Assembly: GCA_907164885.2 (NCBI GenBank) | Contig: OU015500.1 | Span: 53,772,783 to 53,836,782, forward strand | Origin: Dolomedes plantarius | Taxonomy: Eukaryota; Arthropoda; Arachnida; Araneae; Dolomedidae | DNA: 64,000 nucleotides | Direction of reading: 5' to 3' | Shown: piece after piece, positions 1 to 13,030 of the stretch | Layout: every line of letters begins with the position of its first letter | Numbering within the stretch: position 1 is the first letter of the stretch | Position numbers and translations under genes: made by a program | The notes under the pieces: generated by a model | Told to the model about the DNA's origin: nothing | Databases searched by the model: none | The model's input: only the letters and a program-made list of their open reading frames with translations

Positions 1-300
1 TTAATACTTACATAGAAGCTTATAAACGAGACATTGAAAACCATCGAAACAGAGGAAATATACATAGTGCTTTAAAATTCATGAAAAGACATAATTTACA
101 AAATTATTTGAAAGTCATCTGCAAACGCCAAAAATATTCCACTTTCCGAGTAAGAAATTTTCTTATTTAATTTGACTTTAGTTAAAGAAAAAAGTTACAT
201 TATTATTTTATGTTGTTTAAAAATTCAGTGAATATAATTTTCAAAGTCTCAAATTAAAAGTAACAAATTTTTCAGAAGTATATTTTGAATTACAAGAGTA
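1..300. repeat. Dispersed duplication, copy 1
   Basis: The first 300 bases are matched by 1387-1670. Both copies share the opening ACGAGACATTGAAAACC and then, in the same order, an AAAATTCAT block, a GAAAGTCATCTG block, and a TTTAAAAATTCAGTG block followed by GATATAA or AATATAA. The copies have diverged by point changes and short indels. No ORF is conserved between them, so this looks like non-coding repeat DNA. The left edge is cut by the window start. Confidence 0.7.
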
Positions 301-1386
301 TTTGATAAAAAAATTGAGTGTTATGCAAAAATTGTAATGTAGTTTATCACAAAATTAATAACTTAAGGGTTACGAAGTTAACAATCAGTGTTTAATTTTA
401 ACAATCTTTTAATGTTTTAATTATACCTTACAGTATATGTTTCCAGTTGCTGTAGTAACCAAAATCTCTCTAATCCATAAAATCACAGTATTGACTTTTT
501 ATCATTATTGCTATGTTGTCTTTTACTTCTAATTTACCCTAAATTAATTAAGTATTAAATCATACTTAAGGTAAGTGGTTTCTACTAATATGCCTATATC
601 TAAATTTTATTTACCTGTTCGTTGAACGCTCTAGCGTAGTATTTTACCCAATCGTTAACTTTCTATAAGATAGAATGTAATTATGTAGTAAACAGGTTTA
701 TGTTACTACCGAGCAACTATGGGCCTATACAAAAGATTTAAAAACTTCCCAGTTGTTACATTGTTATCAGAATCAATTGGAATAGCTTATTTTAACATAA
801 TCAGAATTTAACCGTTCATAACATTCTTCACGTTAAAGAAAAGGGGTGTATCTATAATTATAGTCAATTCTGTTATTTCATAATCTTTTTTGCTGTTAAA
901 ATATTCACCAAAATATAATGATCCAAAGACCGTGAGAAACTTTACATGCATTGTAAAGGCGATTACTGTTATTATAACCTTCAATATAATTACAAAACAT
1001 TTTGTTTAGACTGTGAGACACTATAGCAATCCAAAACATAATTATCGCTATTAATGTACCTACAAATGAGTATCATAAAACTTTTGAAAGCAAATATTAT
1101 TTTATCGTCTTAATCAACGGTAATTAAATCTCTACTTATTATATTCTTGCTTAATAACAGCCATTTGCAGTTTTTTTAATCATTATTTTTAGGGAGTCGT
1201 TGGATAATAAATTTAGAGGAGAAGGTAAAGATATAAACTCTTATTAAAATCTCCATCTATGCTGAAATTGTTATTGTTATTTTCTAACTAAAAATAAAAG
1301 GTTTTCAACTTCAGCTAAAATGTTTTCGGGTGCTTCAAATAGTTGGAGATATTTTTCAAATAATACATTTGATAGGAATTAGAAAT
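301..1386. other. No gene seen
   Basis: AT-rich sequence with stop codons in every frame. I see no protein family, no RNA gene and no terminal inverted repeat. It lies between two copies of the same duplicated segment. Confidence 0.6.
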
Positions 1387-1670
1387 TTGATGTTTACATA
1401 TCAGATTATGAACGAGACATTGAAAACCTTCGAAACATACAGAATGTACTTAGTACCTTAAAATTCATAGAACGCTAAATTTCCAAAAGCCTTCGAAAGT
1501 CATCTGAAAGCGTAAAAAATTCGATTTGATGAGAAAAAGTCTTATTAATTTCATTTAATTTTAGTTAAAAAAATTAAATTACAATTTTATGTCGTTTAAA
1601 AATTCAGTGGATATAACTTTTAAGCGTCAAATTTAAGTCAACAAATTTTTCTGAAGGAAATTTGGAGTTT
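1387..1670. repeat. Dispersed duplication, copy 2
   Basis: Direct-orientation, diverged copy of 1-300, about 1.39 kb downstream of it. Shared blocks keep the same order and spacing. It may be a short tandem array with a period near 1.39 kb that continues to the left of the window, or an old segmental duplication. Confidence 0.7.
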
Positions 1671-2862
1671 ATTTTAATCTTTTGATTTTTTTAATAGAGA
1701 TTTTTTATCCTGATTAAAAAAATTAAATGGTCATATACGTTTTTTTAACTGAAAAATTTATCATTCATACGTTTCTATTAATTTTGCAAAATTTTTGTTT
1801 TTAAAACTGGGTATTTTACAGCAATATTTTAATATGTACATTTTGTACCACAGATCTTGATAGGTGATGATTCTTTCCGAAGAGGACTGGTTGACTGCAC
1901 TTTGCCAGTCATCACAAAAAAAAATCACAGAAATTCCGCATCAATAATTCCTCTCCTTCCAGAGTACTCATCATTTGCTTGGTATTGTAAAATGAATTTC
2001 AATAATAAAATGCTTATTTGGAAATCGTTCTTTAGACACTTGTAAATGTGCGCTGCGCCAGTTTGGTTGTATGCTGTTAATTCTAACATTAGAATTATTG
2101 CAGTTGCTGAAAATATGACAATTCGACAAATCTCCGTTTCCCATTGGTACTTTCGTAATCTTAACATCTGGAAGGAGGTAAATTTCCGTACTATTCAAAA
2201 ATTTCTCCAAATTCTTGCTATAAATTCAAATTCTCGCGCAAAATAACTTATTAAGAATCTCACCAATTACGACTCCACTGATCCAGCCAATAAGAAAAGG
2301 CATTGTGCCATTCTTGATCGTAATTTAAAATTGTTTTCACCTGTTTGCTTCCTTAAATTTTTGAAGTAAATTTAATTTCTTTTATTGCCTAATTTTATTA
2401 GATTTTTGCGGCTCGATAAATTTTTCCTTGCGTTTCACGTATTTCTCACTCTCTCTTACTAATTCATTGACCTTAGATTCAAGTTTTTTCATTGGTCAAT
2501 TTCTTATGTTTTGATTGGTTCGTGAAACCAGCCTCAGGATCCAAAAATTTTATTTACCCCTTTTTCTCGCGCATTTCTTGTTATCTTCCCATTTGTCCAA
2601 GTGTATTCGTTCGCTGAAGTTGGAGCTCTGTTGCATGTTATTATTGTAATTTTTAATTTTTTATATTTATTTTCCTTGAATTCTCGACACGTTTCTGTTT
2701 GTCCCATCTTATATTTTCTTTCCTCTTTTCTTTTTACGATTGATCGATGAAGTTAGGTGCGTGTACTTACCAAAATATCTTTTTGAGGGCTTCATCCATG
2801 TATTACAGTTCCTCCACTGTTTTCTGTAGCGTCAGTTGTGCCATGCTGGGGTGCTCGAATTA
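1671..2862. other. No gene seen
   Basis: AT-rich non-coding sequence. Open frames here are 62-80 codons long, overlap on both strands and resemble no family I know, so I do not annotate them. Confidence 0.55.
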
Positions 2863-3607
2863 GGTGGCACAGGACCTTGAAGCTGGACAAAATAACGGTA
2901 AATATGGTTTAATTCTCACAACAAAAACTCAAATAACATTAGAAAAATACATTTTTTTCTTTACACATATAAAGTACATATTTTAAATATTCATATACAA
3001 AAATGGAAATTATAAATCTATAGATAATTTTCAAATTAGGAGTTTAGAATTTTATATGATTAACTACTAATTTTGAGCTTGTGTGCAGCATTACTTTTAA
3101 ACTATCAATAGGAAACTGATAAAACTACACTAATATGTATATTTTATGGTACTCTATATTTTAAAACCAGAAAAATTGTGTGATTCTGGAATGCTTTTTT
3201 TATGTGTGAAAATTATGCAAATAATTTTTAAAGTTTGCAAATTTTATGCCCAATTTTTTATTTAAATAATATTTATTACAATTTATTTAGTTTTGCATTA
3301 CAGATAAATATATTGCAAATGTATTCTAACCATTAATTCATTTCTTTAAGCATATATCTCAATTTTATGATGCGCACCGAACTTTATGATTTTTAATCAC
3401 CAGTAATTCATATAAAATTCTAAACTGCTAATTTGAAAATTATTTATAGATTTATAATTTCCATATTTATATATGACATATTTAAAGATATGCATTTTAT
3501 ATGTATAAAGAACGAAAATTAATTTTTCTAATATTATTTGAGTTTTTGTGGTTAGAATTAGACCCTTCTTATAATCATTTCTTCGAGCTTCAAGGTCCTG
3601 TGCCCCC
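2863..3607. mobile_element. Kolobok-like MITE with long inverted arms
   Basis: The two ends are inverted copies of each other over roughly 200 bases (about 2863-3070 against 3396-3607). The outer tips read GGTGGCACAGGACCTTGAAG on the left and, reverse-complemented, GGGGGCACAGGACCTTGAAG on the right. The right tip abuts TTAA (3608-3611); the left flank is TTAG, a one-base-decayed TTAA. The tips resemble those of the transposase-bearing element at 44426-47260 and of the elements at 13797 and 33408. There is no coding capacity, so this would be a non-autonomous relative mobilised in trans. Family placement is inference from tips and target. Confidence 0.7.
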
Positions 3608-3611
3608 TTAA

Positions 3612-4930
<1,319 letters not shown>

Positions 4931-4931
<1 letters not shown>

Positions 4932-5841
4932 GGTAACTAAGTGGATTATTGAATATTGTGTACTGATCGACCCTTGCAACCTGAAAAGAAAGCCATCTGT
5001 TGAACATGAGTTGACCCCTGGAAACCTATACTGACGGTCGAGACTAGACGAGAGAGAGGGCAGATGGCCCTGTAACCGAAGTTTGGGTAAGACGGCCCTA
5101 AAGCTCTATTTTTTTTTCCAGTGACAGTTGTACACGTTACCTTAATACTCATCTAAACCTCTTTTGTATATAATAGACTTCTTCTTTTATATCTCATCAT
5201 GTTTAAATATAGATAATCTAAAATTATACATCGTATTGTGAGTTTCTTGAGGACTTTTGAATTCGTTTCCCATTTATATAAATATACAACCCCCTTAATC
5301 TCCGTCCTTACAAAAGGGGTATGAAATTTTCCGTTCTAAAGAGGGAATCGAAAAAATGGACCCGTAAGCTAGAGGTTAATCAATAACCCCATAGTGCGAA
5401 GTTCAAATCTCGAAACAAGTTTTTTTCCCCATAATTTTTATTTTCATTCATAACTATTTGTCATGTCTGCTATTTTACTATGTTTGTCGATAATAGGTTT
5501 CCTGCGTTTTTTATTTTATAGAATATTTTGGAACTAGCGTTTTAACGTTTCAGCGAATTTTCAAACATAAATTCATAAATGAATGATAATTGATTCCTAG
5601 ATCAATTATCGAATTTTGTTTTGTTTTGTGTGGATATTGCAGCCAAGCTCGTAAGACACGAATGTAAGTAAATGCTATATACTATAAAAGATAGTAGACG
5701 TCTTATGAAAAAAATAGGCAGTTGAGAAAACATTTGCACTAAATTTTGCTGACGGTGTTATTTCACAAATCATTAACTTTTGGTAAGATAGAAATTAGTA
5801 TTAAAGTTTTTGTAGTTGTTTTAATCATATATTTCCTTGGA
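4931..5841. other. No gene seen
   Basis: Non-coding sequence. A segment near 5367-5420 has a GTTCAAATCTC block resembling a pol III B box, with a weak stem before it, but no complete tRNA cloverleaf can be drawn. Confidence 0.5.
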
Positions 5842-6190
5842 CTCGAGGTAGCCTAACTGTAGCGTGTCGGCTTTCGGTGCCGAGGGTGTTTGGATTGAAT
5901 CCCTACAAGCGCCGTTAAATACGTCCACGTCTAGGCCCGATATGGGCACGTTAAATTATAGACCAGAAAGTCCATTTGTGAGGTCAGAGAGGATGGACGA
6001 GGGTACGATCCCCCAGGATGCCACCACTGGAGGTCCTTGGTCAAAATTGAGGTGATACCTGCAAAATTGGACTCCGACTCTTGTGGTGCCAATATAAACC
6101 GGAGCCGCATCTCTCAGCCGGATAGCCTATATGGACCTGGTCTGGAATAAATTCCAGCCAAGGGGCGTTAGAAATAGCAACAACAACATA
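5842..6190 (+). mobile_element. tRNA-derived SINE
   Basis: The head carries a pol III-like A box (near GTAGCCTAACTGTAGCG) and a B box (GGATTGAATCC) at tRNA-like spacing. A body follows that shares with 6698-6952 the blocks TCTAGGCC, GGGCACGTTA or GGACACGTTA, ACCAGAAAG or ACTGGAAAT, and GGTACGATCCC. It ends in a CAACAACA tail. This is a SINE built on a tRNA promoter and copied by a LINE in trans. No target duplication was found; a hairpin element abuts the tail. Confidence 0.75.
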
Positions 6191-6325
6191 TATTTAATAT
6201 TATCCATAATTACAAACATAAATTTATAATTAATATGTCATTGTAAAGGAAAAATGTTAAATTTTTCCTTTACAATAACATATTAATTATAATTTTCTGT
6301 TTGTAATTATGAAAAAATATTAAAT
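6191..6325. mobile_element. Foldback hairpin (mini-MITE)
   Basis: A nearly perfect inverted repeat with a 4-5 base loop at about 6256-6260. Arms 6207-6255 and 6261-6310 pair almost throughout (for example TTGTAAAGGAAAAAT against ATTTTTCCTTTACAA), and weaker pairing continues outwards. It abuts the CAA tail of the SINE at 5842-6190, so it may have inserted at the SINE edge. No protein is encoded. Confidence 0.7.
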
Positions 6326-6697
6326 TTTGTAATAGGATGATTCTTTCCTGATAACCCTGTACTTTAACATTTTTTTTTTCTCTCGTTAAAATAACTCTGT
6401 TGCTGTTGTAGAACCATTCATCTTCCACACCAAGTGGCAATATCATGCAGATTGTACTCGCATAGAGCTCACTTCGTTTAACTCCATTTTTTTAAAGAAC
6501 TAGGAAATAATTTAAAGGCACAATCTCCATTTACTTCTGTCAACATGTCTTCAAATAAGATTATCGATAAGAATTTTCGCGTAAAACTTTACCATTCCTG
6601 GATAAATTGGAACACAAAAGGGTTTGATCATTTATCAGACTGTTAATACTCACAACTTTCATTTTGACTTTCATACATATATGTTTAATAAGTATTG

Positions 6698-6952
6698 GGC
6701 TTGAGATGGCCTTGTGGTTAGCGCACTGAGGTTGCTCGTATCGAATTCCGACGCTCTCCATTGAAATACCTCCGTGTCTAGGCCGTATATGGACACGTTA
6801 CATCTGTAGACTGGAAATTCCCTCTATGAGTACAGAGAGGGTGGGATAGGGTACGATCCCTCCAGATATCAGCCCTGGGGGGGACGTGTTGTGACAACTA
6901 GCTAAGACGGACTCTGGCTCTTGTGGGGGTATTAGAAACAACACAACAACGA
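6698..6952 (+). mobile_element. tRNA-derived SINE, second copy
   Basis: The head reads GATGGCCTTGTGGTTAGCGC, a good pol III A box, with an ATCGAATTCC B box downstream. The body shares the TCTAGGCC, GGACACGTTA, ACTGGAAAT and GGTACGATCCC blocks with the SINE at 5842, and the tail is ACAACACAACAAC. It is shorter than the first copy at its 3' end but belongs to the same family. Confidence 0.78.
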
Positions 6953-8728
6953 CATTAGTATTTTCCGTCATGGATTAGGTCTGTTTTCAAAGGTGTCCAA
7001 AATATGAGTTGAAAAGGTAATAAATTTTAATCGCCAGTTAAAGAAATTTTGCTTACAGGAATATTTTGAAAAAAGCACACATATTAAACAATTATTGAAC
7101 TTCACAATAAATTTTTTTTTAATAACTTAAGTATTATGATTTTGTTATCGTTTGAATCACTAGAAAAGTAACCAGCTACAACTCAGGATTGAATTACTTC
7201 AATTAAATTAAAGGAAATAAAAATTGAGAGTAACTAACTTTATCATACGTGGTGACACTGAATTGTTTGATGTTTATATTTTTCTTCTCACTAAATATAT
7301 CTCTACTCACGAAATCTCAACAAAAGTTTCTCATGTAAAATGAGATTTTAAAGATTTTTTTTTTCAGTTACCTTACAATATTTTAGCACTATATCATTAA
7401 GACACAGTAAATTTTGAAAACAGTTATAAATTTTGATCGTAAGGTTGTTTTCGCTTTGTATCAGTTGAAAAGTACCCAATGAAATCTCGGAACAGGATTA
7501 CCTCAATTGTAAGACAGAAAATAAAAACTATTAATCAACTACCTTATGCTCACATTTTTATTGAACTTTTAGACTATCGTATCTGTTCGATTCAGAAAAC
7601 AAGTAAAATAACATAAGCAAAATCTTCATGGAAGACCAAATAAGAAATTAAATTTATTCCGAACCGAAAAAAAAAATAATAAAATGGTTTGTTCAATTTT
7701 TTTATGAAATGAAAATACGTTAGGATTTATCAATATCAGTTATATCTAAAAATATCCAACAAATGTAGCAATTTAGATTTGTTGCACTTGACTGAGATAA
7801 GCCTTTAAATACTGGATCACGTACTGCTCCTTAAATGCCCTTAAATAACAGTTTAATTACCCGGAGACTGAACATCAATAATTTTTAATTATCCATTTCT
7901 GCTGAAACTTATGATAAAAGGTTTTGTTGTCCTTTACGTATCACAAAAGGGATATTGAAAGGATTAATTTTACGTGTCACTTTTAAGTGATGAAAAATTA
8001 AAGAAGACGGATACCCATAAAAATTTATGGCCCCGTCAGCAATCTAAAAGACATTATTGAACAAATTTTGTCCGTAAAAGAATTTCCTAACAAATTAAAG
8101 AGAATAAAGTGCCTCGCCTTCGAAGGGCGTTAACTTGGGAACTTCACACTTCGGATTACATGGTTTAGCTTAAAAGAACTTTATACCATTTTTAGAATGA
8201 TCATACAAGACGCACTGTGCTCAAAATATACTAAATATGTGTACATAGAAAGAGATTGGTTTGTTCGTATAAACAAAAGCAAGTTAATTGAAATAGTGGA
8301 AAAGGGTCTCATAAGTATATCTGTCTATCTATCTATGTTCCTGTTTCTCTCTCTACATATAAGTTTAAGTTATTATTTATTCAAAGCAAAATTTAAAATA
8401 TGTGCTAAAAAGTTTTTCTAGGTAGGAGTAAGTTTCACTTTCCATTTACGGTGACTTTTTAATTATCCAAAATAATATTAAGTATAAATAAAAATAATTT
8501 TAAGAAGCATATTAAAATAGAGACAATTATAGTTTTGTCAGTAGATGTATTAAAGGAATTATGACTTTGCAGTTTACAGATAAACTATTTATAGTTATCT
8601 AAAACTATCACTGTGATGATAATTTTTAACCGATTGTAAGATATAATGTTATCATGTTATTATAACAAGAATGTATCATCTTTAGATTCCATACAACTTA
8701 TGACAGAGTCACTACAACACACGTTGTT

Positions 8729-8730
<2 letters not shown>
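6953..8730. other. No gene seen; weak internal duplication
   Basis: AT-rich DNA without a supportable gene. Segments near 7140-7250 and 7440-7550 resemble each other (GTTATCGTTTGAATCA or GTTTTCGCTTTGTATCAG, then GAAAAGTA, then CAGGATT and CTTCAATTAA-like blocks), suggesting an old duplication with a period near 300 bases. The 74-codon frame at 8197-8421 has no recognisable homology. Confidence 0.5.

Positions 8731-8779
<49 letters not shown>
8731..8779. repeat. (TA)n(CA)n microsatellite
   Basis: About 36 bases of TA then about 13 bases of CA, directly abutting the left end of the pogo/Tigger-like element. Confidence 0.95.
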
Positions 8780-9734
8780 GTGACCACCGCTTATAGTGAT
8801 CAGTGGTTATAAGAATCCATATCGCAAAAAAAAAAAAAAAAAAAAAAAAAAAATGTATTATTTCCATGTTAAAATTTTCGCTTTAAAGAATCAATCCACA
8901 GGTTTTAAGAATCAGTTTACACTCTTCGCTTTCCTTCCATTTTACCAAAAAAGAACCTTAAACCCTCAAAAGGTACGATGTTGTTTCTTTATTCTTTTTA
9001 AAAGAAAGAGTGATAAGATGGGATAGAATACAGTCGTATAATGCATCCCTTTCTTTCTTAGACATAACATAATCGTTTCCCCTATAACGCTTTAGCTAAA
9101 TACTGTCCTATTAGCTTGACCCAGGGGCATCCTACCCATGCGGATCCGGTTTCATTTTTCTCCAGTGACAAACAAAGACTGGGACTCTTTTTTCCCACCT
9201 CCCACATCCTGGTTGCGGCTTTCTGAACCCTGAAACACATAAATCTTCGGGGAAATGTCCACCATGAGTTATGAAAACGTGACATTATTAGATTCAGCAC
9301 GTTATCAAACCGTGAAACGTAAGTTAGAAAGTGAATCTTGGTCTGAAACAATTGGTATTGAAAGAGGTATAAACAGCCTCCTGTAAACTTCATTACGTCA
9401 AGCTACCATAGAAAACTTTTTCTTGCACACTTCCTGTAGCTGAAATGTTAAACAGTTAAGCAGATATGTTGTACCAAATATTGGATTTTTTTCTTCTCTT
9501 ACTATAATCATGTGTATCTACTTATAGGTCTAGAAATTAAGTTGTATTTTTAAAATTGTGAAAAATAATTTTAATAAAAGATAATTAAATTAAAAAGTAT
9601 TTTATGGTAAATTTTCCAATATATGTATATATAGGTGTGTGTGTGCCTGTCCAAAAACCTAAATTTCGGCTATAAGAATCAACCGCTTATAAGAATCAAA
9701 AACAGTAATAACAAGCGTGATTCTTATAAAATCA

Positions 9735-9738
<4 letters not shown>
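8780..9738. mobile_element. pogo/Tigger-like non-autonomous element
   Basis: The left end begins CAGTGACCACCGCTTATAGT and the right end, reverse-complemented, begins CAGTGATTTTATAAGAATCA. Both sit in TA tracts, as expected for a TA-targeting Tc1/mariner-pogo element. Related CGCTTATA and TTATAAGAATC blocks recur just inside each end. A pure A run lies at about 8826-8852. The interior has open frames (for example 9082-9393 minus, 103 codons) but no helix-turn-helix or DDE motif I can recognise. The CAGTG start and CGCTTATA subterminal motif are typical of Tigger ends; the assignment is inference. Confidence 0.6.

Positions 9739-9771
<33 letters not shown>
9739..9771. repeat. (TA)n microsatellite
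   Basis: Short pure TA tract at the right border of the pogo/Tigger-like element. Confidence 0.95.
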
Positions 9772-9773
<2 letters not shown>

Positions 9774-10266
9774 AATGATAAAATGCTTAGTTGCAACAAA
9801 TAAAAAAGGTCTTTATTTGAACTTCTATATCTTAAATGTATGAGAACGTAATATCTTCCAGGGATATACTCTTTTTATTCATTAAACGAAATTTTAATTA
9901 GAACGTGATAATTTTTTACGGTATTGACCAGCTGTTTGATAGTTTCGACAAGCATTGGACTTGCAGTGCTGCCATCTATTATCCGTGGAACGATTTAAAA
10001 TTCGCAATGTATAATGTCCCGAAAGAATATTTATGTTATTCCTTTTGAAGGTATGATTTATGAAGTTACAAAACTTCAGTAAAGTACAAAGAAAGGACAC
10101 TGTTAGGATCTTATGTCTTGATATCTTCAAATTCCAAACCTCTGTTTAGTCCCTACATTGTGTTACACATGAAAGCTTCAAATACATTATATTGTCATTT
10201 CAAAATAAATTTCCTAAAATTGTAGAGAAAGTTTCTCATTATCTCATTTTGTTTCGTTGTTTGTTT
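9772..10266. other. No gene seen
   Basis: AT-rich sequence. The 78-codon minus frame at 9894-10130 resembles nothing I know. Confidence 0.5.
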
Positions 10267-10355
10267 AATGGCCTTATCTTGTGGTTTTCAATGTGAATTG
10301 TGTCTATGGATCTTGGTTCATGGGATCGCTGTTTTAGAAACAACAACAACAAAAA
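10267..10355 (+). mobile_element. Truncated tRNA-SINE remnant
   Basis: Contains ATGGCCTTATCTTGTGGTT, similar to the SINE head at 6698, and within about 90 bases reaches TTAGAAACAACAACAAC, which matches the SINE tails at 6190 and 6952. The body is missing, so this looks like a deleted copy of the same family. Confidence 0.45.
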
Positions 10356-10654
10356 AAATCAACATTATTTCAGTGTTTTACAGTGATCTAATTAGAGAAG
10401 AAAAGTGTGAAATAAGAAAATACAGAAAACATTTTCCGACAACTATTTTAAAAACTTTCTTGCATGAGTTATTTGAAAAACTGATCACTGAAACAAGATA
10501 TAGAAAAAAGTGAAAGATCCTGAAATGAAATGACGTATGCGATAAACGAACTGCAGTTTCGCCTCCCCTGATATGAAGATTTTAGAGTTGATGTTATGCC
10601 CATTTAGTTTGAAAATATCTAGGGAATGGGAGGAATGATTAACATGAAAGAAGT

Positions 10655-11190
10655 GGATAAATAAATTTTTTTAAAAATATTATAAATTTATTAAATGACC
10701 TTTTAAGTGAGAAATTACATGTAAATAAAAGTTTTGTTTTTCTTTTTTATAGAAAGTAATGTAAAATTTTTAATACTTTAAAAATATAACTCTTTCAAAC
10801 ATTTCAAATACTTCTATTTTAATGTAGAAGTTCAGAAATTGCTTTTTAAAATACAAATATGTAATTTCGTCAGTTAATTTGAGTGATGAAGTCGGATAAG
10901 TTTAAAATAATTCCAAAGAAATATAATTTCTCGGAAATTTTATTTTTGAAATATCATACAACTTACTAACACTGGAGTGTAAGTAAATTTTATCCTAACA
11001 CTTTATTAGAATTATATTACAATAATATAGTTAAAAAAATAACATCTAGTATGAGTGAAAGACTAACCATCTGATAAAATCACATATATATTCTTCTGAA
11101 TTTACATAATTTTGTATTCTACGTTTACACTACTTCTATTTTATAATAAGGATGTTTTTTACACCTTATTTAAAAAATTTTAGTCGAAGT
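10655..11190. repeat. 536-bp tandem duplication, copy 1
   Basis: A non-coding unit repeated once, head to tail. The shared anchor GAGAAATTACATGTAAATAA occurs in both units 536 bases apart (starts near 10709 and 11245). Similarity is high along the whole unit. Confidence 0.85.
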
Positions 11191-11731
11191 AGATAAATAC
11201 ATTTTTAAAAAAAGATTATGAATTTATTAAACGGCTTTTTAAGTGAGAAATTACATGTAAATAAGTTTTTTTTTCTTTTATCTAGAAAGTAATGTAAGAT
11301 TTTTAATATTTTAAAAATATAACTTTTTCAAACATTTCAAATACTTCGATTTCAGTGTAGAAGTTAAGAAATTGCTTTTTAAAATACAAATATGTAATTT
11401 CGTGAGTTAATTTTAGTGATGAAGTAGGAGAAGTTTAAAATAATTTTAAAGAAGCAGAATTTCTCAGAAATTTTATTTTTGAAATATCATACAACTTACT
11501 ATCACTAGAGTGTAAGTAAATTTTATCCTAACACTTTATTAGAATTATATTACAATAATATAGTTACAAAATAACGTCTAGTATAAATAAAATACTAGGG
11601 AATTAATAAAGTAACATATATTCATTTGAATTTACATAATTATGTATACTGCTTTTACATTACTTCTATTTTCCAATATGGATGTTTTTCACAACTTATT
11701 AAAAAAATAAAAATTTTAGTCGAAATTACTA
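11191..11731. repeat. 536-bp tandem duplication, copy 2
   Basis: Second unit of the same duplication. It shows point differences and small indels from copy 1 and ends exactly where the mariner end starts (TACAGGGTCATCG at 11732). Confidence 0.85.
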
Positions 11732-11879
11732 TACAGGGTCATCGAAATAAGTGTTCGGGATTTCAGTTGTGCCCACCGGGAACAACAATCGTTCGATCGG
11801 ATTTTGAGTTGCAGAAGATAGTGTGTTAACTATGAGAGTTTAATTCTACCGTGTCATGGTGACCGTGAGTGCAATGGGG

Positions 11880-12180
11880 TTGTGCGTCGAAGCTGTGATG
11901 TCGCGCTTCCTTCTACATGATTTTTGAAGTTGGATAGGAAGTTACGGTCCAATTTCTTCGCCACAAAGAAGCCCATATTCGACCCCTGTAGATTTTTTTC
12001 TATCGGATACCTGAAAAACATTGTTTACGCTGAGAAGATCCGGGACTATGCCATTTATCAGGCAGAATCACTGATGAAATAGCGAATGCCCCTGCGACCA
12101 TCGAGCGTACATGGATAGAGATCAACTATCGCCTAGATGTGAGCCGAGCAACGAGGGGTGTTCATATCGAAATCTACTAG
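11880..12180 (+). pseudogene. mariner transposase C-terminal fossil
   Basis: In pieces and across frameshifts the plus strand encodes the tail of a mariner-type transposase: a PDLTPVDFF-like block around the third catalytic Asp, then ANAPATIERTWIEINYRLDV and a VHIEIY-like end. The same family tail appears more intact on the minus strand at 30616-30921 (SPDLTPLDIF, EIEYRLDV). Several stops and frameshifts make it non-functional. Confidence 0.7.
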
Positions 12181-12250
12181 GCAGTGTCCAAAACTTAATT
12201 CGTTTTTGTATCTTTTGGAAGAAAAATAATGGACACGAGGAGTTCTATTA

Positions 12251-12980
12251 TATGAAAGCTTTATTTGAATAGTGGTCCAACTCCACTTAAAAAAATGGAG
12301 TTAGTGTCAATTTCATGTTCATGCAAGTCATTACCATGTTTTTATTAACTCGATTTCTTGTTTGTGTGTTTGTGTGTTTATGTGTTTCTCCGGTACAAAT
12401 CTTGCAATCGATTTTTAACTAACTTCCCGACTAGTTAGACATTTGAAACTTTTAGAATAGCTGAGAACAAAATGACAGTGCATTATTTTAATACTTTTAG
12501 CCATCTTTAAGCAGGGTTGAATTCATTTTCAGTTAATTTTGTTTTGTAGAATGGTGCAGCCATCTATCGTCCAGGACGGGAATGAAAAGTTAAACGCAAG
12601 TTAACTTCCAGTTCTCGAGCTAAAGGATTGATTACGCATTTGATACCTATTTATTACGCATTTGATCATTTTCTTTCAAGTTGATGGGATACTTCATCAA
12701 AAAATTTCAAAAATGTATTTATTAATACATAGAATTGTCCAGTTTATATGATTCAACAAAAAATTTAAAAACATGGTATAAAAAAAGTTCTTTTTATCTT
12801 GTAATTATTTCTATCTTATTTTTAAACTGGTACAACTCCAACTTACTTCTGCTGCTAACAGAGGGTATTACAAATCAGACTTCAGCAGTCATTTCTCAGC
12901 ACTCATTAGACTTTAAGGCTCTGTATCTCAAAATGGATAAGAATTGAGTTGGACCACTATTCAAATAAGGCCTTCATATG
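12251..12980. mobile_element. MITE, TTTGAATAGTGGTCCAAC family, long copy
   Basis: Terminal inverted repeats of about 30 bases (TTATTTGAATAGTGGTCCAA in the left arm, its complement in the right) enclose non-coding DNA. The element at 36163-36416 is a shorter copy: its interior matches the right half of this one in reverse orientation, including a segment containing CAGAGGG and one near TTTTTAAACTGGTAC. This copy is about 730 bases against about 254 there, so it has an extra insertion or the other copy is deleted. It sits inside the mariner at 11732-13030. Confidence 0.75.
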
Positions 12981-13030
12981 GTTCTTTATTTAACGTGGCA
13001 ATTACGGCCACCTTTTTCGATGACCTTGTA

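Larger units (their letters stand above)
11732..13030 (+). mobile_element. Decayed mariner-like element with nested MITE
   Basis: Ends are inverted: TACAGGGTCATCGAAA on the left and, reverse-complemented, TACAAGGTCATCGAAA on the right. Both start with TA, the expected target. Inside lie the fossil of a transposase C-terminus (11880-12180) and a nested MITE (12251-12980). Without the MITE the element is about 570 bases, far below an autonomous mariner of about 1.3 kb, so most of the transposase gene is gone. Confidence 0.72.

Noticed and set aside
9082..9393. 103-codon minus frame within the pogo/Tigger-like element as a transposase
   Set aside because: No helix-turn-helix, CENP-B-like or DDE motif is visible.
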